Assembly (NCBI RefSeq): GCF_900116105.1
Contig: NZ_FPAC01000001.1
Location: 1,726,862-1,790,861, forward strand
DNA: 64,000 nucleotides
Reading direction: 5' to 3'
Origin: Paenibacillus sp. 453mf
Lineage (GTDB): Bacteria > Bacillota > Bacilli > Paenibacillales > Paenibacillaceae
In this document: one piece after another, positions 47,853-57,881 of the stretch
How positions within the stretch are numbered: position 1 is the stretch's first letter
Layout of the letters: the number at the start of each line of letters is the position of its first letter
Translations under genes and position numbers: made by a program
Notes under the pieces: generated by a model
Told to the model about the DNA's origin: nothing
The model's input: only the letters and a program-made list of their open reading frames with translations
The model's database searches: none

Positions 47853-47895
47853 GTATGTTTTACGTTCCATATAAGGACTAAATTGTGTTTATTGT

Positions 47896-47933
47896 TAAAA
47901 AAGCAGTTGATCATTCAGATCACTGCTTTTTTA
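47896..47933 (+). terminator. Terminator of luxR-type gene
   Basis: AAAAAAGCAGT...ACTGCTTTTTT long stem with an inner GATC pair and T runs on both strands. Confidence 0.85.
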
Positions 47934-48026
47934 AACTATTTCGTTATTTTATTCTATAATTTAATTACATCCATTATTAAATCTATCTTTTTAGCTTCGA
48001 ACTCTTCTGGAATAACATGAACTACG

Positions 48027-48668
48027 CTACATATCCTTTTGTACGGTCGATAGGGAAACAATAACGGGTCCTGCGAAATCGGAAGCCTCTTCTCCTTTCG
48101 GATTATGAAGGCGGAACTCAAAAGCATCCCCTTGTTCTGATGTCCACACCATATAATCGCTGATCCCATTCTCCCCGGAAGCTTGAAGGTAAAGCTTAGC
48201 TGAACGAAGAGGATGTTCGACCAACTCACCGCTATAATCAGATACTTCTCCTATTTGACTCAACTCTTCAATCGCTGCAGCTTCAAGCTGATCCAAATCA
48301 TAATCGGCTGGTAACGGTTCAATTTCCACGCTGTAATCTGGATTGCTGCTTAAACTCAAGCGGCCGGTAGCTGCATCAAATGTAAACTTCTCAAACACAT
48401 ACACACTAAATCCTTCACCGTGATTCAAGCGCCCATCAAGTGACTGATTACCTTCGGCCGTCATCATCTCAAAGCTCTTGGTTTCTTCGCGATTCATCTC
48501 TACCTGAGACTCCTGCTCGGTTGAAGGAGACAAAGATGGTAGATCTTCAGAATCTTCTGTTACCGGTTTCGTCACTGGTCCTGCTTCCCCTGAACAAGCG
48601 GTAATGACAATCACCAAGACGAAGAGTGGAACAACTATCCAGAAGGGATGCTTCTTTTTCAACTTCAT
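48027..48668 (-). CDS. Predicted lipoprotein, unknown function
   Basis: About 213 residues. A lipoprotein signal peptide (FWIVVPLFVLVIVITACSGE) puts the lipid-anchored Cys in the ITAC box. An acidic, Ser/Thr/Glu-rich linker follows (about 25-65), then a compact domain (EGFSVYVFEKFTFDAATGRL, DFAGPVIVSLSTVQKDM) without a family I recognise. The start could be the ATG at 48668 or the TTG at 48662, which is better spaced from AAAGGAG. Located on the outer face of the membrane. Monocistronic. Confidence 0.8.
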   Translation of the reverse strand: MKLKKKHPFWIVVPLFVLVIVITACSGEAGPVTKPVTEDSEDLPSLSPSTEQESQVEMNREETKSFEMMTAEGNQSLDGRLNHGEGFSVYVFEKFTFDAATGRLSLSSNPDYSVEIEPLPADYDLDQLEAAAIEELSQIGEVSDYSGELVEHPLRSAKLYLQASGENGISDYMVWTSEQGDAFEFRLHNPKGEEASDFAGPVIVSLSTVQKDM

Positions 48669-48904
48669 CTCTCCTTTCGATCTCGATCTTAATGGACCCA
48701 CAGGAAAGAGCTATGGTGTCTGAAACCTAGCCTTAAGCACTTTTGTGATTCCATAATATGTATTACACCATACTAAGGTTCAATACTCGCTTTTCACTCA
48801 TTCCTCATATAAAGATCACTGCAGTATTCTGAATATGGAGATACATATTCAAAATCACAAATTACATATATTAACAATTTTTGGCAGTTATGATATGTTT
48901 ATTT

Positions 48905-48918
48905 TGAAAGCGCATCCA
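48905..48918 (+). promoter_or_regulatory. Cre site upstream of mannanase
   Basis: TGAAAGCGCATCCA matches the Bacillus cre consensus (TGNAARCGNWWWCA) at 13 of 14 positions, about 60 nt before the mannanase start. This is the best of the cre-like sites in the window. Confidence 0.6.
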
Positions 48919-48975
48919 TGACCGAGCAGAGAATCAATTCTTCATCATATTATATATGGAGGGAAGATGGTAATG

Positions 48976-50513
48976 GTACAATTGTTCAAAAAGTCAAGCG
49001 CAATACTGCGGGCATTTACTCTGTTCCTTGGGTTAATGGCAGTCCCTACTCAGGCAGATGCTCCGCTCTTCACAATCGAAAGCGAAAACGCTCAGCTTAG
49101 CTCCGATCTTCAAGTGGTCACGGAAATCTACGGCCAACCTAAGCCTGGATACACGGGTGATGGATTTGTCTGGATGCAGGGTTCCGGGACGATTACCTTC
49201 AATGTGACTGTTCCAGAGACAGGCATGTATGAAATCTCTTCACGGTATATGCAGGAGGTAAGTCCTGACGGCAGCAAACATCACTGGCGGTGAATGGTGT
49301 AACGAAAGCAACTTTTATGCTGCCCTACGCGACTACATGGTCCGATTACAATTTTGGATTTTTTAAACTAAACGAAGGAAGCAATACGATTCAATTGAAA
49401 GCAGGCTGGGGATTTGCATATTTCGACTCCTTCACTGTAGATCATGCTGATCTTGATCCCCTGGATGTACAGCCTGTCCTCACAGATTCTCAAGCCACAC
49501 CTGAGACTCAGCTTCTTATGAATTACTTAACAGAAGTGTATGGTAACCATATTATCTCGGGTCAGCAGGAGATATATGGAGGTGGTAATGACGGCGATTA
49601 TGAGCTGGAATTTGAATGGATCAATGATTTAACGGGCAAGTATCCAGCCATCCGCGGCTTTGACTTCATGAATTATAATCCGCTGTACGGCTGGGAGGAT
49701 GGCACAACCGATCGGATGATTGATTGGGTAAACAGTCGAGGGGGGATCGCGACAGCCGCTTGGCATATCAATGTACCCAAGAATTTCACTACCTATCAGC
49801 TCGGACAGACTGTAGATTGGAAGGATGCCACCTATAAGCCAACTGAGACCAATTTTAATACAGCAAATGCCGTTGTTCCCGGTACGAAAGAGTACCAGTA
49901 TGTGATGATGACTATTGAGGATCTCGCAGAACAACTACAAATTTTGCAAGATAACAATGTCCCTGTTATTTTCCGTCCTTATCATGAGGCGGAGGGCAAC
50001 GGTGGACTAAATGGAGAAGGTGCATGGTTCTGGTGGGCTTCCGCAGGTGCAGAAGTGTACAAAGATCTGTGGGATCTGCTCTATACTGAGCTTACGGAAA
50101 CATATGAGCTTCACAACTTGATCTGGACTTACAACAGCTACGTATACAGCACTTCTCCGGCATGGTACCCAGGTGATCATCAAGTTGATCTAGTCGGTTA
50201 TGACAAATACAATACAATCTACAACCGTGATGATGGTTTGTCCGGCGTCCCGAATGAGGATGCCATCACCTCGATTTTCTATAAGCTGGTTGATCTGACG
50301 AACGGTACGAAGATGGTGGCCATGACCGAGAATGACACTGTTCCAAGCTTACAGAATCTAGTTGAAGAGAAGTCAGGATGGCTCTACTTCTGTCCATGGT
50401 ATGGCGAGTATCTGATGAGTTCTGCTTTCAACTATCCTGCCACATTGACAACGCTATATCAAAGTGATTATGTCATCACATTAGATGAGCTTCCAAATTT
50501 ACAATTCCAATAA
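48976..50513 (+). pseudogene. GH26 beta-mannanase with N-terminal CBM, single-base frameshift
   Basis: Frame 1 (48976-49293) encodes a signal peptide and most of a CBM35-like module (FTIESENAQLSSDLQVVTEI, GYTGDGFVWMQGSGTITFNV) and stops at 49291-49293. Frame 2 (49290-50513) continues the same module (VNGVTKATFMLPYATTWSDY) into a full GH26 barrel with acid/base Glu in FRPYHEAEGN and nucleophile Glu in MVAMTENDTVP. Adding one base near 49282 would restore HLAVNG across the junction. The frames overlap as GTGA, so the catalytic part could still be translated, but without its own signal peptide. Beta-1,4-mannan would be the substrate. Confidence 0.85.
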
Positions 50514-50860
50514 TCCATCACCAAGCGCCTCCCTCTCACCTGTAAATGTGTCATTTGATATATTCAGCAGAATATTACCCTCTCCCAATGGCAAGTCAAG
50601 TTACCGGGTTTGTAAATAATGAACAGGTTCCGGTTATTTGAGCAATGAGCATAGTTGGGGCTTTGAGCCGTAATTGTAAAGTAAGTAATAAGGGCAGGAA
50701 CAGGTTAATACCTGCTTCCAGCCCTTGTTTTGTATTTACTCGAAGATGAAAACGATTCAGTCATTTGAGATTGCATTCATCTCTGAATATACTTCTTTAT
50801 AGGTTGGTCATCCCACCTGCGATAATGAGGACAGGTATCACAGTTGTACGAAGTGTTGAT
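50514..50860 (+). other. Intergenic region after mannanase
   Basis: About 350 bp; only the terminator at 50691-50734 is recognisable. Confidence 0.5.
50691..50734 (+). terminator. Terminator of mannanase transcript
   Basis: AGGGCAGGAACAGGT and ACCTGCTTCCAGCCCT form a long stem followed by TGTTTTGT on the plus strand, about 180 nt beyond the mannanase stop. Confidence 0.7.
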
Positions 50861-50861
50861 C

Positions 50862-50995
50862 CCTGTTATGTCTGCTCCTTTCTCTTCGGGTCGAGCATAT
50901 ACTCCTCGAATCGATCGAGCCGATCCTCCCACAGACCACTGAACAGAATCAAACCATTCATCCAAATCCTGAAATCGCTGTGCTTTAAATTGGCT
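50862..50995 (-). pseudogene. Short unidentified coding remnant
   Basis: The minus strand reads SDFRIWMNGLILFSGLWEDR and LDRFEEYMLDPKRKEQT before a stop near 50863. The helical, charged ending resembles the C-terminus of a small regulator or SRPBCC-type protein. There is no start or ribosome site, and the frame is closed upstream. I cannot name the family. Confidence 0.35.
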
Positions 50996-51025
50996 GCCAA
51001 TTTGTTTTAACTCAAGAGCATCCCG

Positions 51026-53527
51026 TTATAGCTTCATTTTTTGAAGACGCAGGGAATTAAGCACGACCGAAACGGAACTGAACGCCATCGCTGCACCCGC
51101 CAGCCACGGAGCCAGCAAGCCAATAGCAGCGATGGGAATACCTACTACATTATAGGCAAGAGCCCAAAAGAGATTTTGCTTAATATTACGCATCGTTCTT
51201 TTGCTTAATTGAATAGCGTCAGCGACACTATTTAAATCTCCACGCATGAGTATAACATCTGCTGCCTCTGCAGCTACTTCTGTACCTGTGCCTACGGACA
51301 TACCCACATCAGAAACGGCAAGTGCGGGAGCATCGTTGATTCCGTCTCCTACCATGGCTACCTTATGTCCCAATTGCTCCAGCCTCTTCACCTCTGCCGC
51401 CTTCTCTTCAGGAAGAACATTTGCAATGACTTTGGAGATTCCAACCTGACTAGCAACAGCCAGAGCAGTGCGCTCGTTGTCCCCCGTCATTAATACCACT
51501 TTAATCCCCATTGCTTGAAGTCGGCTAACGGCTTGTGCGGAAGTTTCTTTCACGGTATCTGCGACAGCGACCATTCCCGCCCATTTGTGATCTATTGCCA
51601 CTAGAAGCACCGTTTTTCCTTGGCCTTCAAGCTCAGACATTTGAACCAATGCTTCGGAAGGAATCCGCACTTTAGCATCAGTAAGCAGTCGGCGTGTTCC
51701 AACGAGAATATTCTGGCTGTAACCCCGAGCGCGAACACCGTAACCTGGAATATTCTCGAATTGTTCCGGCTTGAGTAGGATTCTTATGCCTCTGTCCTCA
51801 ACACCTTCCATTATGGCTTGAGCGATTGGATGCTCAGAGCTTAACTCCGCAATTCCCACTCGTTTCAACATTTCGTTCGAGGACCAATCAAGTGAAGTTA
51901 TCACATCGGTTAGGATAGGTCTTCCATGAGTGAGAGTCCCTGTTTTATCTAGTATGACGGTCTGGATGTAACCTGCATTCTCAAGGTACTCCCCGCCTTT
52001 AAACAGAATACCGTATTCAGCAGCGCGACCCGAGCCAGCCATGATGGATGTTGGTGTAGCTAGGCCGAGAGCGCATGGACAGGCAATGACCAATACAGCA
52101 ATTGCCTTTTCCAGAGCTAAGCTAAAATTGCCTGAGCTTTCGAAGAATAAGGAAAATATAAATGTGATCGCAGCCAGGCTAATTACAACAGGCACGAATA
52201 TACCAGAAATGGCATCAGCAACACGCTGGATTGGAGCCTTAGAGCCCTGAGCTTGCTCCACGATATGGATAATCCGTGCCAATGCGCTCTCAGCACCTAC
52301 TTGGGTCGCACGTATAATGAGACGGCCATTTATGTTTAGCGTTGCTCCAGCTACGGGATCACCCAACTTCTTGTCCACCGGAATGCTCTCGCCCGTTAGC
52401 ATGGATTCGTCTACGGAGGAGGCTCCCTCCTCCACGATTCCATCCACTGGAATCTTCTCACCCGGCTTCACAAGAACAAGATCATTGGAGAGCACATATT
52501 CGGAAGGGATTTCAATGATCTCACCGTTTCGAACGACTCGTGCAGTTCGCGGAGTCATTTGCATCAATCTACGGATCGACTTTACAGCTCTGCCTTTGGC
52601 CAAAGCCTCCAGCCATTTGCCGAACAAAATTAGTGTGATCAATACGGCGCTCGTTTCGAAATAGAGATGGACTGGAGCAAGGCTTGTCGTATTTACTGCC
52701 TCGTGATTATGATTAAATATACCGCCGGAGTTGCTCACGGATATTAGATATACACTATACAAATAAGCCGAGCTTGTCCCAAGTGCGACAAGCACATCCA
52801 TATTAGCGCTTCGGTTTTTCAACGCTTTATAGGCACTTTGATAGAATGTGGCGCCTAAATAGAACTGTACAGGCGTCGCCAATAGCCATTGAACTAAAGG
52901 ATTCGTAAACACGTCAGGTACCCATATCCAGGAGGTAAACGAAAAATGGGAAGCCATTGACCACAATAGAGGGAAAGTAAGCAGCGCTGACAAGATCCAC
53001 TTCCATTTTTTTCGCTGTAGATCCAATTCTCGCAGGGCAAGTGCTTCTTCCTCTGTTGCTTTGACATATGCCTCATAACCCAATTGCCTGATTAGATGGA
53101 TAAGATCTGAACCTTTGAGTGTTCCTGATATGAACTCAACATGCCCTGACTCTAATGCCAGGTTCACATTTGCACGCATCACTCCCGGAAGCTTACTGAG
53201 TCCTTTTTCGATTCGGGCTGAGCATGCGGCGCATGTCATGCCTGCAATCTCTAAGTCAATGGCTGTCGTCGCCGTACCGTAGCCCAGATTCTCAATCTTG
53301 CTCCGAAGAGTCTCCACATTAACCTCTCCTGGATTGTACTCAACCTTAGCCTCTTCCGTGGCAAGATTGACATGAGCTTGATGGACCCCATTTAATCGGG
53401 ATAACGCTTTTTCAATACGCGCAGAGCATGCGGCACATGTCATTCCCGTTATTTTGAGATTCGTTCGCTGATAGTTGTCTGTTTGTCTAGGGTTCATAGA
53501 ATGGCGTTTATTCGAAAGTTGGTCCAT
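51026..53527 (-). CDS. copA: Copper-translocating P-type ATPase
   Basis: An 833-residue P1B-ATPase exporting Cu(I). Two N-terminal heavy-metal domains have GMTCAACS (Cys31/34 and Cys99/102). The membrane metal site is [12 protein letters not shown], the phosphorylation site DKTGTLTHG, the TGES loop [10 protein letters not shown], and the hinge [19 protein letters not shown] with CAAC motifs distinguishes it from cadmium/zinc pumps. The ATG at 53527 is about 12 nt from AAGGAG; MNPRQTD just downstream is an alternative. No copZ or csoR is adjacent, so the usual cop operon is split. Confidence 0.95.
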   Translation of the reverse strand: MDQLSNKRHSMNPRQTDNYQRTNLKITGMTCAACSARIEKALSRLNGVHQAHVNLATEEAKVEYNPGEVNVETLRSKIENLGYGTATTAIDLEIAGMTCAACSARIEKGLSKLPGVMRANVNLALESGHVEFISGTLKGSDLIHLIRQLGYEAYVKATEEEALALRELDLQRKKWKWILSALLTFPLLWSMASHFSFTSWIWVPDVFTNPLVQWLLATPVQFYLGATFYQSAYKALKNRSANMDVLVALGTSSAYLYSVYLISVSNSGGIFNHNHEAVNTTSLAPVHLYFETSAVLITLILFGKWLEALAKGRAVKSIRRLMQMTPRTARVVRNGEIIEIPSEYVLSNDLVLVKPGEKIPVDGIVEEGASSVDESMLTGESIPVDKKLGDPVAGATLNINGRLIIRATQVGAESALARIIHIVEQAQGSKAPIQRVADAISGIFVPVVISLAAITFIFSLFFESSGNFSLALEKAIAVLVIACPCALGLATPTSIMAGSGRAAEYGILFKGGEYLENAGYIQTVILDKTGTLTHGRPILTDVITSLDWSSNEMLKRVGIAELSSEHPIAQAIMEGVEDRGIRILLKPEQFENIPGYGVRARGYSQNILVGTRRLLTDAKVRIPSEALVQMSELEGQGKTVLLVAIDHKWAGMVAVADTVKETSAQAVSRLQAMGIKVVLMTGDNERTALAVASQVGISKVIANVLPEEKAAEVKRLEQLGHKVAMVGDGINDAPALAVSDVGMSVGTGTEVAAEAADVILMRGDLNSVADAIQLSKRTMRNIKQNLFWALAYNVVGIPIAAIGLLAPWLAGAAMAFSSVSVVLNSLRLQKMKL

Positions 53528-53610
53528 ATGATATTGAGCTCTCCTTCACTAATCGTAATCATCTAAATATCATACGTTGTACTCTCGATCTTGATGATGG
53601 CTCGAAAGGG

Positions 53611-53930
53611 CTATGTGTGTTTATTCTTCCTTATATGTATGTATATTCGATCAATTAAAGAGCATTCGTTGCCTTCATAGGGAAAAAGAATAATGATATC
53701 AACCACAGTATCCCACATAGTGAAATCGATGGAATAACCTATCATAAAGATAAAAGGATTTAAATAAATGGATCCACCAAATATCGTTGATGCAATAATG
53801 ACAGAACCGATGATTTGCCAACCACAGACCTTCTTGTGGTTGAATTGCAAATGAACATGAGGATCGTATCCAAGTTTTTGTAACCTATCCTGCCATGAAG
53901 AAAGGAATTTAATAGGCTTCTTAAACTTTT
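53611..53930 (-). CDS. Small membrane protein, probably 5'-truncated
   Basis: The TTG-initiated frame (53850-53611) encodes 79 residues with two hydrophobic stretches (VCGWQIIGSVIIASTIFGGS and LNPFIFMIGYSIDFTMWDTV). The same frame stays open upstream to about 53950 and reads KFKKPIKFLSSWQDRLQKLG then YDPHVHLQFNHKKV, which looks coding, but it has no start codon or ribosome site. So a longer gene has probably lost its beginning. I do not recognise the family. Confidence 0.5.
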
Positions 53931-53961
53931 GTCCTGCCCCTATATCCGCCGGTTAGACACC

Positions 53962-54005
53962 AAAAAAACCTTACATTTGCAAGGGATGCAAATGCAAGGT
54001 TTTTT
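53962..54005. terminator. Terminator of Mn-catalase gene
   Basis: AAAAAACCTTACATTTGCA and TGCAAATGCAAGGTTTTTT form a long stem with T runs on both strands; 28 nt past the catalase stop. Confidence 0.85.
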
Positions 54006-54032
54006 GTTAGTCAATGTTACTTTTTACTCAAA

Positions 54033-54869
54033 TTATAGTTTGTTCTGTGGATTCAGATCATGATGGATGGCTTCTGGCGGAACAGCAGGTTTATATACTT
54101 GGCCTTTAGCGACCGGTTCTGCTACATAGACAAAATTACCCGTTCCGTCAGGAGCGCTTCCCGTAGCCCACAGTCCTTCGGAAGATTCATTGCCTTCAGA
54201 CAGATTCCAGAATTCATAAGCCTCGGGCTGTGACTCTAACTCTGCCTCCGGAGGGAAGGTTGCTGGAACGACAACTCCATTTTTCTCCTCCAGCTCTTGG
54301 ATAGCTGCCATCCATTGGTACTGATGGTAGCGGTCACGTGCAAGCATCTTACGGAATGTTGCACGAACACCTTCATCCGTTGTCATGTGGTATAGTCTCG
54401 CCACTTGAAGTCTGCCTTGGCTTTCGGCATGAAGGTTAGAACGCATATCTGCGAGCAAATTGCCGCTGGCTACAATGTAAGAACCGTTCCATGGTACACC
54501 ATTTGAATTACTTGGTAGTCCACCAAGACCACTCACTAGCAAATGCTGTGGATTAACCCCACCCATAATTGCTGCGGTCACTGGATCTTTTGCTGCTTCA
54601 TCCTGAGCCTCTGGGGATGCACCGTCAAGCAACTGACTGATTAATGCACAGAGCATTTCAACATGTCCAATTTCTTCGGTACCGATGTCCATCAGCATAT
54701 CCTTGTACTTCTCTTCACCTCGGCAATTAAAGCCTTGGAACAAATACTGCATCATGACGGTCATTTCTCCGAACTGGCCTCCAAGTACTTCTTGTACCTG
54801 ACGTGCCAGCATCGGATCTGGACGATCAACCTTTACTTCAAACTGCAATTCTTTCTGATGACGGAACAT
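54033..54869 (-). CDS. Manganese catalase
   Basis: A 278-residue non-haem catalase that splits hydrogen peroxide at a di-manganese site. Ligands are visible at the standard positions: Glu35 in GGQFGEMTVMMQ, Glu66 and His69 in EEIGHVEM, the Glu in NLHAESQGRL, and the His in RDRYHQYQWM. The C-terminal TGNFVYVAEPVAKG tail is usual. Spore-coat CotJC is shorter at the end, so this is the full cytosolic type. ATG 54869 follows TAGGAG. A 21-bp inverted repeat upstream may bind an oxidative-stress repressor. Confidence 0.94.
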   Translation of the reverse strand: MFRHQKELQFEVKVDRPDPMLARQVQEVLGGQFGEMTVMMQYLFQGFNCRGEEKYKDMLMDIGTEEIGHVEMLCALISQLLDGASPEAQDEAAKDPVTAAIMGGVNPQHLLVSGLGGLPSNSNGVPWNGSYIVASGNLLADMRSNLHAESQGRLQVARLYHMTTDEGVRATFRKMLARDRYHQYQWMAAIQELEEKNGVVVPATFPPEAELESQPEAYEFWNLSEGNESSEGLWATGSAPDGTGNFVYVAEPVAKGQVYKPAVPPEAIHHDLNPQNKL

Positions 54870-54895
54870 CCTATCACTCCTAATCTAAAGGTTTT

Positions 54896-54916
54896 TTACA
54901 ATTTTCTAATTTGTAA
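54896..54916. promoter_or_regulatory. Inverted repeat upstream of Mn-catalase
   Basis: TTACAA and TTGTAA arms separated by 9 bp, 27-47 nt before the start. It resembles a PerR-type AT-rich dyad but does not match the 7-1-7 PerR box. Confidence 0.35.
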
Positions 54917-54956
54917 TTAAACCAATAGATCAAAATTAAACAAAATTCTAAAAATG

Positions 54957-55589
54957 CTAGAAAAATAGAACCTTGACGGCTTGTACTCCAAAATGAATTC
55001 CAAAGCCTATTAAAAACAGCCCAGATATGATGGATATTCCTCTCAGCAGCGTATTACTTAGAAATTTACGAAAAAAACTTGATGTCGCAGCTACCGTAAA
55101 ATCCCATACAAGGACACCGATGATAATAGCCAGGCTGAGCAGTACGATCTGCGATGCACTTTTGGCGGCTGCTTCCTGTGCAAGAACGGAACCAAATATG
55201 CCGAGCCAGAACAGAATCGACATGGGATTAAACAAGGACATCCAAAATCCTGAACGAAACGATCTGCCAAGAGGCTCCCTTTCTGAAGTAACTGACTCCT
55301 TAATTTGAACGTTGCTCAGCAGACTTTCCACACCGGTATAGACCAATACAAAGAAGCCGAATAACCATAGAAACGTCTGAACAAACGGAGTATCCAGAAA
55401 ATGAACCACACCTAAATACACAAGCAGCATGTAAGCTATGTCTGCAAGTACAGCCCCAAGACCAAATACCCAAGAATGAAAGAAACCACGCTTAATCCCA
55501 ATATTTAATTGAGCTGCATTCAAAGGGCCAATGGGAGCGGCGAGCGACAAACCAAGCAGCATATAGGCAATATAAGCACTAGTTAACAT
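54957..55589 (-). CDS. LysE-family amino-acid exporter
   Basis: A 210-residue protein with six predicted helices. The LysE/RhtB signature is at the N-terminus: LGLSLAAPIGPLNAAQLNIG, then FFHSWVFGLGAVLADIAYML. The middle has FWMSLFNPMSILFWLGIFGS, also diagnostic. It exports amino acids or related compounds; the substrate is not predictable. ATG 55589 follows AAGGAGGAGG. Monocistronic. Confidence 0.92.
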   Translation of the reverse strand: MLTSAYIAYMLLGLSLAAPIGPLNAAQLNIGIKRGFFHSWVFGLGAVLADIAYMLLVYLGVVHFLDTPFVQTFLWLFGFFVLVYTGVESLLSNVQIKESVTSEREPLGRSFRSGFWMSLFNPMSILFWLGIFGSVLAQEAAAKSASQIVLLSLAIIIGVLVWDFTVAATSSFFRKFLSNTLLRGISIISGLFLIGFGIHFGVQAVKVLFF

Positions 55590-55700
55590 ATGCCTCCTCC
55601 TTAGATAGCAACATTACATCGTTATATACTATTCGTAGGAGGAAGCTTGTAAGACTATTTATTTGAAAGTATATATCGCAGCGACATTAAATTGACGAGC

Positions 55701-56147
55701 TTAATTAGAAGGTAATTCTCCCTTTTTTTCCTCCCATAGCTTAATTCGTTCTTCATGGCTAACCTGTTTATATACTTGATGCAGCATCCATACATAACCG
55801 AACGGATCTGTAAATATCGCATTAGATACGCCGTAGTCAGCCATCACTGTTACCGGCTGTATTTCTGTACAGCCTAATTCCATCGCCTTGGTGTAGGTCT
55901 CTTCAATATTGAGAACGGTGACATTTACCCAGCTCGTTTTAGGATGCTCAGGAGTTGGTGCAATCAAATGAAATTTCGGGTTCTCATCCAATAGATGAAA
56001 GCGGACGCCATATAGAGTAAAAACCACCTCATTTTCACCTCGAGGAAGCTTTGAAGCTTCCACAAGCTCGATATCGAATATACTCCCGTACAATTCCAGT
56101 GCTTTTAAGCTGTCTGTTACGACCATATCCAGTTCTACTCCAACCAT
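55701..56147 (-). CDS. VOC-family protein (glyoxalase/bleomycin-resistance-like)
   Basis: A 148-residue protein of the vicinal-oxygen-chelate fold: beta-alpha-beta-beta-beta units around ELDMVVTDSLKALELYGSIF, and the second around SWVNVTVLNIEETYTKAMEL then IFTDPFGYVWMLHQVYK. It resembles PhnB-like proteins, which often lack a known activity. ATG 56147 follows TAGGAG. Function unassigned; drug binding should not be assumed. Confidence 0.87.
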   Translation of the reverse strand: MVGVELDMVVTDSLKALELYGSIFDIELVEASKLPRGENEVVFTLYGVRFHLLDENPKFHLIAPTPEHPKTSWVNVTVLNIEETYTKAMELGCTEIQPVTVMADYGVSNAIFTDPFGYVWMLHQVYKQVSHEERIKLWEEKKGELPSN

Positions 56148-56221
56148 CTTCTACACGCTCCTAATCTAAATTTTTTCATCTTATTATTTTCCCTAATCCT
56201 AATTTGAAGTATACTAAGCTC

Positions 56222-56338
56222 GCTAATTCACATTGGGACCCGGGTATACAAACCTCATTCCACGCGGGAAATACTTGTTAAAATATTGGTGACTGTGGAC
56301 ACCTCCTGGGTCGGTCACCAGGACAATTGCAGATTATC
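56222..56338 (-). pseudogene. Unidentified coding remnant
   Basis: The minus strand reads VTDPGGVHSHQYFNKYFPRG then MRFVYPGPNVN and a stop near 56229. The composition is protein-like, but there is no start, and the preceding part is in another frame (GRDNLQLSW). I cannot assign a family. Confidence 0.35.
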
Positions 56339-56430
56339 CCGTCCTACACCCTCCGTCTCGCCGACATACATGTATAATCGCACATCTTAAGAGTATAAAG
56401 GTACTACTCTCCACAAACACAACGAATTTA

Positions 56431-56816
56431 TTATACCATAGAGATGCTGAACATCATGATGAATCGTCCAAAGTGGTCTGGCTCTTGAAAAGCAGCATAC
56501 AGCGATATAATTCCAAGTATGTTTCCCCTTCTCCTCCGAAGACTTCAAGTTCTGCCTCCCATGGGGTATATTCGCAATCGCGCCTGTTCGGTTCGATCCC
56601 AATAAATAGTACCTCTTGTGTTGTACCACTAGCAAAATCCACCTCTAATTCTTCCATCGAGCCTGTAAACAAATAGTCGCCATCCTGTACAATTACCGCA
56701 GGAAACGCAACTGAATTATCCTTATGATATGTAGGCGGTGTATAGATATGGATGCTCCTGTTCTCAAGCTTGTCGGTTGATAGATTCCCCCGCCGTATTC
56801 TCATCTCCATGTACAC
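56431..56816 (-). pseudogene. Putative esterase (alpha/beta hydrolase, Fes/EstD type) with internal deletion
   Basis: The N-terminal 105 residues (RSIHIYTPPTYHKDNSVAFP, AVIVQDGDYLFTGSMEEL, VLFIGIEPNRRDCEYTPWEA) match the start of the PF00756 esterase family. After GEGETYLE the frame is lost; the other frame gives ISLYAAFQEPDHFGRFIMMF and ends at 56431. The GxSxG nucleophile segment and most of the C-terminal half are deleted, so no active enzyme can be made. Confidence 0.8.
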
Positions 56817-56928
56817 TTTTTGCTCTGTTTAGTATATCAAACGGCCAGATTTAGCACGAGAGCAATTGTGTTCCTATTATCCTGATTATGGTAAAATATC
56901 TACTAACGATTAGGGGAGGAGCTAATTT

Positions 56929-57411
56929 ATGAAAAAACATCGTTACATAATGCTTACTGTGCTATTTACACTGCTATTTGTAATCTCCGCATGCACTAAT
57001 TCGAATGTATCGAACGCATTTGAAGTCGCAGAGAAATATAAACTTGCTGAGTTAGAAAGTCCTCAGATCAGTGAGGTTACAGATCAATTAATAACTGAAA
57101 AATATGAAGTAATGGAGCCTTTAACAACGGAAACCTTCCATGACAGATCGACTAAGACCCGATTATTTATCACAGGATCTCAATTAGCACAAAAGAAAGA
57201 TAGTGAGGTTCATCTGACTAATCTTGAATTTACTGAGAGAAACGTAGCAGAGACCCAAATTGAACTTGATTATACGGGTACACTTTCAATGGCTGAAGAT
57301 ACCCTGGATCTGGAAGGAACAATTTATCTGTTAAAGGAAGCAAATGAATGGAGAGTTAATAACGATGTTTATAATATAGAGGATATTCTGAATATTTTAA
57401 TGGAGCGATGA
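56929..57411 (+). CDS. Predicted lipoprotein, unknown function
   Basis: A 160-residue lipoprotein with a clear signal (MLTVLFTLLFVISACTNSNV; lipid-anchored Cys in ISAC). The mature part is acidic and alternates charged helices and strands (TKTRLFITGSQLAQKK, ETQIELDYTGTLSMAEDTLD). It ends with LKEANEWRVNNDVYNIEDIL, resembling the end of DUF4878/NTF2-like lipoproteins, but I do not recognise a family with confidence. ATG 56929 follows GGGGAGGAG. It is convergent with bdbC. Confidence 0.82.
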   Translation: MKKHRYIMLTVLFTLLFVISACTNSNVSNAFEVAEKYKLAELESPQISEVTDQLITEKYEVMEPLTTETFHDRSTKTRLFITGSQLAQKKDSEVHLTNLEFTERNVAETQIELDYTGTLSMAEDTLDLEGTIYLLKEANEWRVNNDVYNIEDILNILMER

Positions 57412-57438
57412 AAAGAGACCATGGTCCATGATCTCTCT
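57411..57438. terminator. Bidirectional terminator between lipoprotein and bdbC
   Basis: AGAGACCATGG/CCATGATCTCT stem flanked by TTTTC on the minus strand, between two convergent genes. Confidence 0.7.
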
Positions 57439-57449
57439 TCGTTATAATC

Positions 57450-57881
57450 TTATTCCTCTTCAATCTGTGGCAGCTTCCATAACAACAGAATAATAAGTAT
57501 AAATGCAGTGAATGCCAAGACCGGAATGGTAATAAAACCGAACCATACAAAATAATTACTCGCACAAGGCGTTGGGCCGCAGGCTACGATAGAATTATCC
57601 TCAAAGAAAGTATGGAAACGTTGGTACAGGATATGAAATAGAGATATGCATCCTCCTATCCATGACAGCGGGAGGACATAACGTGTAATGGAACGGTCCT
57701 TATTGTAACAGGCGATCGCGAGTATGATAGTCAATGGATACATAAAAATACGCTGATACCAGCATAAATCACATGGAGTATATCCTTTGATTTCACTGAA
57801 ATACAAGCTTCCAAACGTCGCTGCCATAGATACGATCCAGGCACCATACAAGCGATGCTCACTCTTTATCGGTATTTTCAA
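57450..57881 (-). CDS. bdbC: Thiol-disulfide oxidoreductase of the DsbB family
   Basis: A 143-residue four-helix membrane protein that reoxidises a thioredoxin-like partner and passes electrons to quinone. It has the first redox pair CDLC (Cys37/Cys40) in TPCDLCWYQRIFMYPL and the second, CGPTPC (Cys101/Cys106), in the second extracytoplasmic loop. Its partner (BdbD) is not in view. The start is the TTG at 57881, about 10 nt after GGAGG. It overlaps the preceding unknown gene by 23 nt. Confidence 0.92.
   Translation of the reverse strand: MKIPIKSEHRLYGAWIVSMAATFGSLYFSEIKGYTPCDLCWYQRIFMYPLTIILAIACYNKDRSITRYVLPLSWIGGCISLFHILYQRFHTFFEDNSIVACGPTPCASNYFVWFGFITIPVLAFTAFILIILLLWKLPQIEEE

Noticed and set aside
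53545..53565. Second Zur box upstream of copA
   Set aside because: Only one half-site (TCGTAAT) is present; the other arm does not match, and copper export is not a usual Zur target.
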